Shown: positions 8,245 to 17,921 of the stretch, one piece after another | Numbering within the stretch: the first letter of the stretch is position 1 | How the letters are laid out: each line of letters begins with the position of its first letter | DNA from: Bradyrhizobium sp. RD5-C2 | GTDB lineage: Bacteria > Pseudomonadota > Alphaproteobacteria > Rhizobiales > Xanthobacteraceae | Length of the DNA: 32,209 bases | Direction: 5' to 3' | NCBI RefSeq assembly: GCF_019972155.1 | Contig: NZ_BOVL01000054.1 | Location: 5,078-37,286 of the forward strand | Notes under the pieces: generated by a model | Databases searched by the model: none | What the model was told of the DNA's origin: nothing | The model's input: only the letters and a program-made list of their open reading frames with translations | Made by a program: the position numbers and the translations under genes

Positions 8245-8739
8245 ATGAAACATCAGATGCGTATCCTCCAGGGTATGAAGCTGGCTGCGGTTCTGGCGGT
8301 GGCGTTGTCGATGGGTGCCTGCGCCAACAAGAACCCGCTGGACGCGAATGGCGCCATCGGAGGCGCCGCGACCCCGGGCAGCCAGCAGGATTTCGTGGTC
8401 AATGTCGGCGACCGCGTGTTTTTTGAGAGCGATCAAACCGATCTCAGCCCGCAGGCGACGGCGACCCTCGACAAGCAGGCGCAGTGGCTGCAGACCTACA
8501 ACCGTTATTCCTTCACCATCGAAGGTCATGCCGACGAGCGCGGCACGCGCGAATACAACATCGCGCTCGGTGCTCGCCGTGCCCAGTCGGTTCGCTCCTA
8601 TCTCGCTTCGCGCGGCATCGACCCGAGCCGCATGCGCACCATCTCCTACGGCAAGGAGCGCCCGGTCGCGGTCTGTAACGACATTTCGTGCTGGTCGCAG
8701 AACCGCCGCGCCGTCACCGTGCTGAACGCCAGCTCCTGA
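8245..8739 (+). CDS. pal: Peptidoglycan-associated lipoprotein Pal
   Basis: This 164-residue lipoprotein has a signal peptide ending in a somewhat loose lipobox (SMGAC, with the lipidated Cys near residue 27) and an OmpA-like peptidoglycan-binding domain (about 60-160). The key block is FTIEGHADERGTREYN, followed by LGARRAQSVRSYL and the NRRAV segment. Pal is anchored in the outer membrane, binds peptidoglycan stems and is controlled by TolA/TolB at the division site. GGAGG at 8233-8237 precedes the ATG by seven bases. A strong terminator follows at 8762-8793, so pal ends its transcription unit. Confidence 0.96.
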   Translation: MKHQMRILQGMKLAAVLAVALSMGACANKNPLDANGAIGGAATPGSQQDFVVNVGDRVFFESDQTDLSPQATATLDKQAQWLQTYNRYSFTIEGHADERGTREYNIALGARRAQSVRSYLASRGIDPSRMRTISYGKERPVAVCNDISCWSQNRRAVTVLNASS

Positions 8740-8761
8740 CGCGATCCTGGATTCGTTTTCC

Positions 8762-8793
8762 AAGCCGGCGCCTTCGGGCGCCGGTTTTGTTTT
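8762..8793 (+). terminator. Strong intrinsic terminator after pal
   Basis: A perfect 8-bp GC stem (8765-8772 with 8777-8784) is closed by a TTCG tetraloop, can be extended by an AAG/TTT base, and is followed by TTTTGTTTT. It lies 23 bp after the pal stop codon. It separates pal transcription from cpoB. Confidence 0.93.
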
Positions 8794-8988
8794 GGCCGTG
8801 TGAGAGCCTGACCCCGGCTTCATCAAAATGAACGAAGCTGCGTGCAATTGGCCGCTTGCTTGTTCCACCGTCCGTACTAAACCGGTATCCGCGACGCTGT
8901 CCCGGATTTGAACTGCAAGTCACAATTCTGGCGTACTCCGTCTTTCAATGTCGCTCGCTTTTCACGTCGATCTCGTCGTCAGGGCAAA

Positions 8989-10008
8989 ATGTCATCCAGG
9001 CTTCATTTTCTTTCCTCCGCCGCGGCGATCGCGGCGCTGTTCGCCGTTTCCGCACCAGCGTTTGCCCAATCCGACGATTCCGATGCCGAGATGCGGATCG
9101 AGCGGCTGGAGAACCAGCTGCGGCAGCTGACCGGGCAGAACGAGGAGCTGCAGTACCGCAACCGCCAGCTCGAGGAGCGCCTGCGCCAGCTCGGCGGCCA
9201 GCCGCCCGGCCCCAATGGCCAGCCTCCGGTGGCCCAGCCCAGTGCCGCGGCAGTGCCGCCGGCGCAGCAGGGATACCCGCAAGCTCAGCCCGGCTACGCC
9301 CAGCCGCAGCAAGGATATGGCCGGCAGCCGCAGGGCGGCTATGACCAGCAGCAGATCGCCGCGCCCGCGCCGATCGTGCAGGAGCCGGCGCCAGCTGCAG
9401 CTCCAGGCCGCCGCGGCCGCGGCGACGCCTTCGATCCGACCCAGAATCCGAATGCCCCCGGTGCTCCGCGCGTGCTCGGTGGCGGCGGCCAGATGCCGAT
9501 GCAGAGCGATCCGGCGGTCGGCGCGCCCGGCGGCCGCGGAGCGGGCGAGCCGCTCGAGCTCGGCAACAGCAGCCCGCAGCGCCCGCCCGGCGCGAGCGCG
9601 GCCCTGACCACATTGCCGCCGTCGGCGACGCCGAAGGACGAGTTCGACCTCGGCATTGGCTACATGCAGCGCAAGGACTATGCGCTAGCCGAAGAGACGA
9701 TGAAGAACTTCGCCACCAAGTATCCGAGCGATCCTTTGGTGGCGGATTCGCAGTACTGGCTCGGCGAAAGCTATTTCCAGCGCCAGCAATACCGCGATGC
9801 TGCGGAAACCTTCCTCGGTGTGACCACCAAGTTCGACAAGGCCGCGAAGGCGCCCGACGCGCTGCTGCGGCTCGGCCAGTCGCTGGCGGCGCTGAAGGAA
9901 AAGGAAGCCGCCTGCGCCGCGTTCGGCGAGATTTCGCGGAAGTACCCGCGCGCGTCCGGCGGGGTCAAGGCGGCGGTTGACCGCGAGCAGAAGCGCGTGA
10001 AGTGCTAA
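8989..10008 (+). CDS. cpoB: Cell division coordinator CpoB / Tol-Pal protein YbgF
   Basis: A periplasmic protein of 339 residues, coordinating Tol-Pal with peptidoglycan synthesis in E. coli. ATG 8989 is preferred to the upstream in-frame TTG 8908 because it yields a clean signal peptide (MSSRLHFLSSAAAIAALF and cleavage after AFA). Next come a short coiled coil (about 30-65, RIERLENQLRQL) that would trimerise the protein, a long Pro/Gln/Gly/Ala-rich linker (about 65-215), and C-terminal TPR repeats (about 225-339) containing YWLGESYF. The linker is much longer than in E. coli YbgF. The gene follows the pal terminator, so it needs its own promoter in 8794-8988; nothing specific is visible there. 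Confidence 0.92.
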   Translation: MSSRLHFLSSAAAIAALFAVSAPAFAQSDDSDAEMRIERLENQLRQLTGQNEELQYRNRQLEERLRQLGGQPPGPNGQPPVAQPSAAAVPPAQQGYPQAQPGYAQPQQGYGRQPQGGYDQQQIAAPAPIVQEPAPAAAPGRRGRGDAFDPTQNPNAPGAPRVLGGGGQMPMQSDPAVGAPGGRGAGEPLELGNSSPQRPPGASAALTTLPPSATPKDEFDLGIGYMQRKDYALAEETMKNFATKYPSDPLVADSQYWLGESYFQRQQYRDAAETFLGVTTKFDKAAKAPDALLRLGQSLAALKEKEAACAAFGEISRKYPRASGGVKAAVDREQKRVKC

Positions 10009-10054
10009 ACCAGCAAGGGGAGGCCGCTTCCGGCCTTGCCGCGACCTGCTGGTT
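10008..10054 (+). promoter_or_regulatory. Nested stem-loop between cpoB and tilS
   Basis: An outer pair AACCAGCA (10008-10015) with TGCTGGTT (10047-10054) encloses an inner hairpin AGGCCG-CTTC-CGGCCT (10021-10036). The outer right arm ends two bases before the tilS ATG. The purine-rich GGGGAGG at 10017-10023 is the only Shine-Dalgarno-like sequence and is too far upstream unless the inner hairpin folds. It may modulate tilS translation; this is inference from sequence only. Confidence 0.35.
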
Positions 10055-10056
10055 CT

Positions 10057-11094
10057 ATGATGCCCGACGACCAATCTGCCATCCCGGCAAGCGACGCCAA
10101 GCGCCTGTTCGCAGGCCTGGCGCGCGCGCCGGCGATCGTGCTCGCGGTGTCCGGCGGTCCCGATTCAGTCGCGCTGATGTGGCTGGCCGCGCGCTGGCGC
10201 CGCGCGCTCGCGCAGGGACCGCGGCTGGTGGCGGTCACGGTCGATCATGGCCTGCGTCCTGAAGCGGCCCGCGAGGCGCGCGACGTCAAGCGGCTGGCGC
10301 GCAGCCTCGAGTTGCCGCATCACACGCTGTGCTGGAGCGGGACCAAGCCCAACGCCGGCCTGCCGGCAGCCGCGCGTGCGGCACGCTATGGCCTGCTCGC
10401 GCAAGCCGCGCGCAAGCACGGCGCGACGCATATCCTGACCGCGCACACCCGTGACGACCAGGCCGAGACGCTGTTGATGCGGATGCTGCGTGGCAGCGGC
10501 GTCGCGGGGCTCTCGGCGATGGCGCGCGAGACCGAGCGCGACGGCATCATGCTGACGCGACCGTTGCTCGATATCTCGAAGGCGCAGCTGATCGCGACGC
10601 TGAAGAAGGCACGCATCAGCTTTGCCGACGATCCGACCAACCGCGATCCGTCCTTCACGCGGCCGCGGCTGCGCGCGCTGATGCCGCTGCTCGCCGAGGA
10701 GGGCGGCGATGCGCGGAATCTGGCACGGCTCGCCGCGCGGATCGCGCGCGCCAACGCCGCGCTGGAGGTGCTGGTCGACGGCGCCGAGCGCTATCTTGCG
10801 TTGAAAAGCGAGGATAGCCCGGGCACCGGCTTCGACGCGGCGCTGTTCGCGGTGATGCCGGAGGAGATCCGCCTCCGTCTGCTCAAGCGCGCCATCGACC
10901 GCACCGGACATGAGGGGCCGGCCGAACTCGGCAAGGTCGAAACCCTGCTCGCTGCGGTCGATGAGGTCGTCAATCAGCCCTTGGGAAAGCGCGAATCCAA
11001 GCTGAAACAGACGCTTGCCGGAGCGGTCATCAGCGTCGCCTCCGGTCGCATCAGGATCAGCCCGGCGCCGCCTCGCCGGGCCCGTTCCCGCTGA
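10057..11094 (+). CDS. tilS: tRNA(Ile)-lysidine synthase TilS
   Basis: This 345-residue enzyme modifies the wobble C34 of tRNA-Ile(CAU) with lysine, using ATP, so the tRNA reads AUA instead of AUG. The N-type ATP pyrophosphatase P-loop SGGPDS is at 32-37. Further family segments are VTVDHGLRPEA, PAAARAARYGLL, ILTAHTRDDQAETLLMR and LTRPLLD. The N-terminal catalytic domain is followed by a shorter helical part, typical of alphaproteobacterial TilS. ATG 10057 was chosen; ATG 10060 and TTG 10036 are in frame. TilS between cpoB and ftsH is the usual order in this group. A GC stem at 11060-11081 overlaps the end of the gene but has no T tract. Confidence 0.94.
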   Translation: MMPDDQSAIPASDAKRLFAGLARAPAIVLAVSGGPDSVALMWLAARWRRALAQGPRLVAVTVDHGLRPEAAREARDVKRLARSLELPHHTLCWSGTKPNAGLPAAARAARYGLLAQAARKHGATHILTAHTRDDQAETLLMRMLRGSGVAGLSAMARETERDGIMLTRPLLDISKAQLIATLKKARISFADDPTNRDPSFTRPRLRALMPLLAEEGGDARNLARLAARIARANAALEVLVDGAERYLALKSEDSPGTGFDAALFAVMPEEIRLRLLKRAIDRTGHEGPAELGKVETLLAAVDEVVNQPLGKRESKLKQTLAGAVISVASGRIRISPAPPRRARSR

Positions 11095-11227
11095 ACCGGG
11101 TTCGATTGTTTCAACCGCTGTCATAATCCGCCAAGGAGGCTTAACCACCCCGGAAAAACACCGGATTCTGCGTCATTTTTTGACCGGGAATCGGGCTAGG
11201 ATGCGGTAAATAGTCGTGCGTGGTTCC

Positions 11228-11257
11228 CTTGGCATCGACCCCAGCGGCACCTAGATT
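11228..11257 (+). promoter_or_regulatory. Possible heat-shock (RpoH-type) promoter of ftsH
   Basis: CTTGGC at 11228-11233 and CCTAGATT at 11250-11257 are spaced by 16 bases, which resembles alphaproteobacterial sigma-32 promoters (CTTG ... CC-TAT-like). It is about 97 bp before the ftsH start, within the 259 bp that separate tilS from ftsH. ftsH is a heat-shock gene in many bacteria. The match to the -10 part is imperfect. Confidence 0.25.
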
Positions 11258-11353
11258 GTAGGGCATCGACGGGATGGATTCCCTGGGGATTCCCACAGAG
11301 CCTGCCCAAGGATTAGAGAGAGGCCGCGATCCGCGCGACCACGAAGGAAGACC

Positions 11354-13276
<1,923 letters not shown>

Positions 13277-13288
13277 GCCTCGCCCGCC

Positions 13289-13702
13289 ATGGCCGGCACT
13301 TCCGGCAAACCGATTGTGCAAAAGCTCGGCCTCAAGCCGGGCTTTTGTATTTTTGTCGACGGGTTGTCCGTTCCCTATGCCGACATCGTCGGCGAGCTGC
13401 CTGCCGATCTGCGGATCGCGAAGACCGCGCGGGCGCCGCTCGATGCCGTGCATCTGTTCGCCGCCGAGGCCAAGGGGCTCGCCGCCAAGCTGCAGCGCTA
13501 CCGGGAGGCGATCGCGCCCGACGGCATGATCTGGGTGTCGTGGCCGAAGAAGAGCTCAGGCGTCGCGACCGATCTTGACGACAGGGCGGTGCGCGAGATC
13601 GGGCTCGCGTCCGGCCTGGTCGACATCAAGGTCTGCGCCGTCGATGCGGTGTGGTCGGGGCTGAAATTCGTGATCCCGGTCAAGGAGCGCGGCAAGCGCT
13701 GA
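13289..13702 (+). CDS. DUF3052 family protein
   Basis: The 137-residue protein belongs to DUF3052, small soluble proteins without a known activity. The family opening SGKPIVQKLGLKPG (about 5-18) and the block DGMIWVSWPKKSSG (about 74-87) are clear. There is no signal peptide or membrane helix. ATG 13289 fits the family's usual N-terminus, and it lies only 12 bp after ftsH. A terminator-like hairpin is formed by codons near the start (13319-13354), so full expression may need readthrough or may be limited by it. I cannot assign a function. Confidence 0.8.
   Translation: MAGTSGKPIVQKLGLKPGFCIFVDGLSVPYADIVGELPADLRIAKTARAPLDAVHLFAAEAKGLAAKLQRYREAIAPDGMIWVSWPKKSSGVATDLDDRAVREIGLASGLVDIKVCAVDAVWSGLKFVIPVKERGKR
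13319..13354 (+). terminator. Intrinsic terminator-like hairpin inside DUF3052 coding start
   Basis: CAAAAGC (13319-13325) pairs with GCTTTTG (13341-13347), T13326 with G13340 as a wobble, and CGGC (13327-13330) with GCCG (13336-13339). This leaves a CTCAA loop, and TATTTTT (13348-13354) follows. The 12-bp stem and T tract are as good as a typical terminator, 43 bp after the ftsH stop, yet they lie within codons of the downstream gene. Confidence 0.75.
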
Positions 13703-13705
13703 GAT

Positions 13706-13748
13706 TGCCACGGCGAATGGGCTTGGCCTCCGTCGGGGCGCCGTGGCA
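13706..13748 (+). repeat. Inverted repeat between DUF3052 gene and binding-protein gene
   Basis: TGCCACGGCG (13706-13715) is the exact reverse complement of CGCCGTGGCA (13739-13748), with 23 bases between. It starts just after the DUF3052 stop and has no T tract. It could be a weak transcription end or an operator for the downstream gene; nothing decides between them. Confidence 0.4.
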
Positions 13749-13824
13749 TCCTCAAGGCCAAGCCGACAAACGGCACGGTCCGCGCTCTCCGAGGACGCGG
13801 CGAGAAAAAGGGGAGGGGAGGCCG

Positions 13825-15024
13825 ATGCGCAAGGCATTCGGCGCGCTTGGCGCCATTTCATTCCTGCTGCTGCCCACCGCTTCATTTGCCGCCGAGGTGC
13901 GCGGCGTCACGGCAACCGAAATCAGGATCGGCCAGACCATGCCCTATAGCGGGCCGGTGTCGGCGTTCGGCGCGCTGGGCAAGGGCGAGGCCGGCTATTT
14001 CAGGATGCTGAACGAACGCGGCGGCATCAACGGCCGCAAGATCAACCTCATCTCGCTGGACGATTCCTACGCGCCGCCGAAGACGGTGGAGCAGACGCGC
14101 CGGCTCGTCGAGAGCGACGAGGTCGCGCTGATCTTCTCCTCGATCGGCACCGCGCACAACACGGCGATCGCAAAATACCTGCAGGGCAAGAATATCCCGC
14201 AGCTGTTCCTGGCCTCCGGCGCCTCGAAATTCGGCGACATCGCGCAATTCCCGCAGGCGACGATGGGCGTGCAGGCGCCGTTCCGCTACGAGGCCCGGCT
14301 CTATGCGCGCTATGCGCTGGCGAAGAATCCGAACGCGAGATTCGCCGTCATCTCGCAGAACGATGATTACGGCCGCGACTATCTCGCGGGCCTCAAGGAC
14401 GTGCTCGGCGAGAAATACGATTCGCTCGTGACCGTCGCGACCTATGAGATCACGGACCCGACCATCGACTCGCAGATCGTCAAGCTGAAGGCGACCAATG
14501 CCGACGTCTTCGTGATCGCTGCGACGCCGAAATTCGCGGCGCAGTCAATCCGCAAGGCCTTCGAGATCGGTTGGCGGCCGATGACGTTCCTGTCCAACAC
14601 CGCGGTGTGGATTTCGACCGTGATGCAGCCGGCCGGCGTCGAAGCCGGCACCGGCATCATCTCCACGGCCTATGTGAAGGATCCGGACGATCCGGCCTGG
14701 AAGGACGATCCCGGCATGAAGGGCTGGCGCGATTTCATGACCCGGTACGTGCCCGAAGGTGATCAGCACGACACCAACTACGTCAACGCCTACAACAGTG
14801 CGATGGCGCTCGAGGCAGTGCTGAAGGCCTGCGGCGACGATCTCTCGACCGAGAACATCCTGCGGCAGGCGTTCGCGATCAAGGAGCTAGAATTGCCGAT
14901 GCTGCTGCCCGGCATCAAGGTCAACACCTCGCCGGCCGACCATGTGCCGGTCGACCAGATGCAGCTGATGCGCTTCAACGGCAAGACCTGGGATCGCTTC
15001 GGCGAGCTCCAGACGGGGAATTAG
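13825..15024 (+). CDS. ABC transporter substrate-binding protein (branched-chain amino acid type)
   Basis: A 399-residue periplasmic binding protein of the LivJ/LivK-like, type I fold family. ATG 13825 gives a signal peptide (to about residue 22, cleavage after SFA) and sits 5 bases after a strong GGGGAGGGGAG; the open frame starting at 13651 is ruled out. The mature start TEIRIGQTMPYSGPVSAFG, the block LISLDDSYAPPKTVEQTRRL, and NDDYGRDYLAGLKD are typical. Ligands in this family range from branched-chain amino acids to amides and aromatic acids, so substrate is unknown. No permease or ATPase gene is nearby: it is an orphan binding protein, followed by a palindromic repeat. Confidence 0.9.
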   Translation: MRKAFGALGAISFLLLPTASFAAEVRGVTATEIRIGQTMPYSGPVSAFGALGKGEAGYFRMLNERGGINGRKINLISLDDSYAPPKTVEQTRRLVESDEVALIFSSIGTAHNTAIAKYLQGKNIPQLFLASGASKFGDIAQFPQATMGVQAPFRYEARLYARYALAKNPNARFAVISQNDDYGRDYLAGLKDVLGEKYDSLVTVATYEITDPTIDSQIVKLKATNADVFVIAATPKFAAQSIRKAFEIGWRPMTFLSNTAVWISTVMQPAGVEAGTGIISTAYVKDPDDPAWKDDPGMKGWRDFMTRYVPEGDQHDTNYVNAYNSAMALEAVLKACGDDLSTENILRQAFAIKELELPMLLPGIKVNTSPADHVPVDQMQLMRFNGKTWDRFGELQTGN

Positions 15025-15065
15025 GTTGAGATCGAATGCACGTCTGCACTCGCGCCCCGACTAGA

Positions 15066-15178
15066 CCCGTCATCCTGAGGAGGCGCGCAGCGCCGTCTCG
15101 AAGGATCGACGGCCGGGCTGCGAGATCAGGGCCGTGCATCCTTCGAGGCTCGCTCCGCTCGCACCTCAGGATGACGGG
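15066..15178. repeat. Palindromic intergenic repeat (113 bp)
   Basis: The outer arms are CCCGTCATCCTGAGG (15066-15080) and its exact reverse complement (15164-15178). A second pair, CTCGAAGGAT (15097-15106) and ATCCTTCGAG (15138-15147), lies inside. This cruciform-like layout is a dispersed repeat I recognise from Bradyrhizobium and related genomes. It sits between two convergent genes and may also help end transcription. Confidence 0.85.
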
Positions 15179-15221
15179 ATAGGCGGCGTTGCCGCTCTGG
15201 ACAACGAAGCAGCGCAGCAGG

Positions 15222-16721
15222 CTAGTTCGAACTTGGGGCGGCCGGCACCGCGCCGGCTCTCTCGTCCGACCGCACATGGATGACGGCGATGTCGTCCCGG
15301 TAGAGCCGCTTCCAGCCCTTGAGGTGATCCAGCGCGTTTCCGGCGGGAGAGCCTGAGCTCAGCAGCGTGGCGTCGATCCGGTATTTGTCGAGCAGGTCCA
15401 GCAGCTGGCCGACGTCGCGGGCTTCGAGCGCGGCGTAATAGTCGAGCACGAATTGCTCGCCATAGAGCTCGGCGCGGCCGTCGATGAACACCTTCATGTC
15501 GCGGATGACCATGTAGCCGCCGAACGGTGCGGTGCTGAACACGCGCTGCGCCTTGTGTTGCTGGAGCACGTCGACCGCGGCAACGGGCGAGAATTCCGGC
15601 AGGAATTTGAACTCGTGCCGCGCGACGAACATCGTCGTCGTCACCCATGCTCCGATCACCATCGCGATGAGAGCCGCGATCGTGACGACGGGGATGGAGC
15701 GTCCTTGCTCGAAGCGGGCGGCGCGGACGCCTGCCATTCCCCATTGTTCGGCGATCGGCTTGGCGAGCACCAGCGGCGCGATGAACGCGAATACCTCGAT
15801 GTTGCGGATATGACTCAGCGCCATCCAGATCAGCCCGAGCAGCAGCAGGATCCGCGGCACCGATAGCGTCAGCCCGCGACAGCAGATGGCGCCGATCAGG
15901 CCGAGCAGCGTGGCTTCGAAGAAGCTGGGCTTGCTGAAATCCGCGGGCAGCCATTCGCCGATCATTGACAGAAGCTTGCCGAGGCTCAGGATCTTGGTCG
16001 CGCCCAGCAGGCTATTCCAGCCATAGGGCGTCACGCAGCTTGCGGCCAGCGCAGCGACGCCGAACAATCCCCATCGCACGATGAGCTGCCGGCGGCGGCC
16101 GGGCTCCGCGCTCCACACCGCCTCCAGTCCGATCGGCCCGATCAGCGCCAGGCCGAGCACGAAGCCGCCATGCAGGTTGGCCCACAGCGCCATCAGCGGC
16201 AGCAGCCACCATGATGGATAAGTGCGGCGATCCGCTGATGCCATCAGGCCGCCGATGAACGCCAGCAGCACCGGCAGCGCCAGCACATGCGGTCGCGCGA
16301 AGAAGTGGATCGTCGACAGCAGCAGCGCCAGCGCTGCGATCAGGAGTGCACGCGCCGGATCGAAATACGGGCTCAACAGGTGCAGGAAGATCGCGACCGT
16401 CGCACCGATCGCCACCGACGTCAGGATCACCGGCCCGGCCCAATCGCCGCCGTACACCAGGGCGTACGCCACCTGCGACAGCCACGAACTCGAAATCCAG
16501 GGCTCGCCGAAACGGGTGAACGAGAACACGTCTGATGTCGGCATCGCGCCGTGTTCGAGGATCCACTGTCCGACCCTGATCTGCCACTCGGTGTCGGAAT
16601 CGCGCAGCAGGATCTCACCAGCGGAGAGATAGAACAGATAGGCGCCCACGGCGGCGCACAGCGGCAGCAATCCTCGTACCGCGCTACGGCTGCTCACGCT
16701 GCTGGTGATGGAGAGTGACAT
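15222..16721 (-). CDS. Multi-pass membrane protein, GT-C glycosyltransferase-like
   Basis: This 499-residue protein has about ten hydrophobic helices and a soluble C-terminal part (roughly 380-499). Near the N-terminus, after the first helix, is an acidic loop (RDSDTEWQIRVGQWILEHG, then DVFSFTRFGEPWISSSW). Such a loop with an Asp/Glu pair after the first helix resembles lipid-linked sugar-using GT-C glycosyltransferases. No specific family can be named and the donor and acceptor are unknown. The C-terminal part has FGGYMVIRDMKVFIDGRAELYG. It stands alone on the minus strand, converging with the binding-protein gene. Confidence 0.7.
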   Translation of the reverse strand: MSLSITSSVSSRSAVRGLLPLCAAVGAYLFYLSAGEILLRDSDTEWQIRVGQWILEHGAMPTSDVFSFTRFGEPWISSSWLSQVAYALVYGGDWAGPVILTSVAIGATVAIFLHLLSPYFDPARALLIAALALLLSTIHFFARPHVLALPVLLAFIGGLMASADRRTYPSWWLLPLMALWANLHGGFVLGLALIGPIGLEAVWSAEPGRRRQLIVRWGLFGVAALAASCVTPYGWNSLLGATKILSLGKLLSMIGEWLPADFSKPSFFEATLLGLIGAICCRGLTLSVPRILLLLGLIWMALSHIRNIEVFAFIAPLVLAKPIAEQWGMAGVRAARFEQGRSIPVVTIAALIAMVIGAWVTTTMFVARHEFKFLPEFSPVAAVDVLQQHKAQRVFSTAPFGGYMVIRDMKVFIDGRAELYGEQFVLDYYAALEARDVGQLLDLLDKYRIDATLLSSGSPAGNALDHLKGWKRLYRDDIAVIHVRSDERAGAVPAAPSSN

Positions 16722-17042
16722 GCGCTTTCTTGGTTCGGCCCGGGATATCGAGGCAACGCCACGCGTGACGTCGGGCGTACTCGACCACGGCTTCCGATAA
16801 ATTCGGGTAAATGCGACCGCGATGTCGCGGGTCTGCGCGAGATCGGATGTCTCGATTTCGAGCGATCATCTTAGGGTGCGATTTACCATCTCGATCATGC
16901 TCGGATCCGATCGCAAGCTGCCGCGCGCGGGCAGTGGGCCACCGAACCCTGTGGTCGGCGCTGGCCGGCACCCGTAACGCTGCCGATTCAATCAGAGGTG
17001 GCACCTGCGGCCGTCGCAAAATCCTTACAATTCCAGCTTGTC

Positions 17043-17055
17043 ATTCAGTCTGAAT
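17043..17055. promoter_or_regulatory. Operator-like palindrome upstream of TetR gene
   Basis: ATTCA-GTC-TGAAT is a symmetric 13-mer of the ATTCA/TGAAT type often seen as TetR-family operators. It overlaps a possible -35 (TTGTCA at 17038-17043). It is 110 bp before the TetR start and may be an autoregulatory site. Inferred from position and symmetry only. Confidence 0.4.
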
Positions 17056-17073
17056 AGTTGTTCACTTCTTCAG

Positions 17074-17093
17074 ACGGTTGCGGGATCAACCGT
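17074..17093. promoter_or_regulatory. Inverted repeat ACGGTTG-N6-CAACCGT
   Basis: A perfect 7-bp inverted repeat with a 6-base spacer lies 72 bp before the TetR start. It may be a second operator half-pair or a leader hairpin; there is no T tract. Confidence 0.35.
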
Positions 17094-17164
17094 TCAAAAC
17101 ATTGAAGACGCGTGTGTTCTGCCGGTGGGCGCCGGCCAGGGCATGCGGTGGGGGGCGGAACGCC

Positions 17165-17839
17165 ATGGTCTACCGGCGAACTCATCAGGTCGTGAAACGG
17201 CTGGCTGCCCGGCGCAGCGCCATCCTGTCGGCTGCGCGGGACGCGGCGGCGGCGGGCGGCATGGCGGCGGTCCAGATCGCACCCGTCGCGGTGCGGGCCA
17301 ATGTCGCGGCCGGCACCGTCTATCGCTATTTCCCGTCGAAGGCCGAGCTGATCTCGGAATTGATCACGGAGGTCTCGCGCGACGAATTGTCCGCGATCCG
17401 GCGCGCCGCAGAGGCCGCGCCCGGACCCTCATCGGCGCTGGCCGCCGCGGTGACGACCATTGCGGTCCACGTGCTGTCGCAGCGCAAGCTGGCCTGGGGC
17501 ATCCTCGCCGAGCCGGTTGATGTCGACGTCACCGCCTCGCGCCTTGCCAGCCGCCGCGATATTTCCGGCGAGCTTGCCATGCGCATCGACGCTGCCGTGC
17601 GCGCCGGACATCTGCCGGCGCAGGATACGGCGCTGGCCGCCACCGCCCTGCTCGGCGCGCTGCATGAAGCGCTGGTCGGCCCGCTGGCGCCGTCAAATCT
17701 GGACGATCCGATCAAGCTGCGCGATGCGGTGCAGACCGTGACGCTGCTCGCGCTGCGCGCGGTCGGCGTGATGGATGCACGCGCCCGTGGTCTTGTGGTG
17801 CAGGCGACGACCCCGGCGAAGGCCCTGGTCGGGGCCTGA
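17165..17839 (+). CDS. TetR/AcrR family transcriptional regulator
   Basis: This 224-residue repressor-type protein has an N-terminal helix-turn-helix (about 10-60) with RRSAILSAARDAAAAGG and VRANVAAGTVYRYFPSKAEL, the TetR hallmark ending in YRYFPSK. The C-terminal ligand domain (about 75-224) is not specific enough to name an effector. ATG 17165 was chosen as it begins near the first helix and follows a G-rich stretch; the frame opens further upstream at 17078 without TetR features. The OsmC gene starts 82 bp later on the same strand, so the regulator may act on it. Confidence 0.92.
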   Translation: MVYRRTHQVVKRLAARRSAILSAARDAAAAGGMAAVQIAPVAVRANVAAGTVYRYFPSKAELISELITEVSRDELSAIRRAAEAAPGPSSALAAAVTTIAVHVLSQRKLAWGILAEPVDVDVTASRLASRRDISGELAMRIDAAVRAGHLPAQDTALAATALLGALHEALVGPLAPSNLDDPIKLRDAVQTVTLLALRAVGVMDARARGLVVQATTPAKALVGA

Positions 17840-17921
17840 GATCGCGGCTGCGCGGCGAACACTTCCGTCGCATTGGCGTTGTAGGTTGAGGCTGGGTTCA
17901 ACCAACCTCACGGAGCAACGC

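Larger units (their letters stand above)
16722..17164. other. Divergent intergenic region (443 bp)
   Basis: It lies between the minus-strand membrane protein and the plus-strand TetR gene. The short open frames here have no recognisable product. It contains a GC palindrome with a one-base bulge at 16815-16833 and, near the TetR gene, two operator-like palindromes (17043-17055 and 17074-17093). Promoters for both genes must be here. Confidence 0.5.

Noticed and set aside
11180..11210. TTGACC as a -35 element for ftsH
   Set aside because: No -10-like hexamer lies at 16-18 bases; the nearest candidates are 11 and 21 bases away.
15060..15185. Possible CRISPR or small RNA gene at the 15.1 kb palindrome
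   Set aside because: There is only one inverted pair with no direct repeat-spacer periodicity; it fits a dispersed palindromic element.
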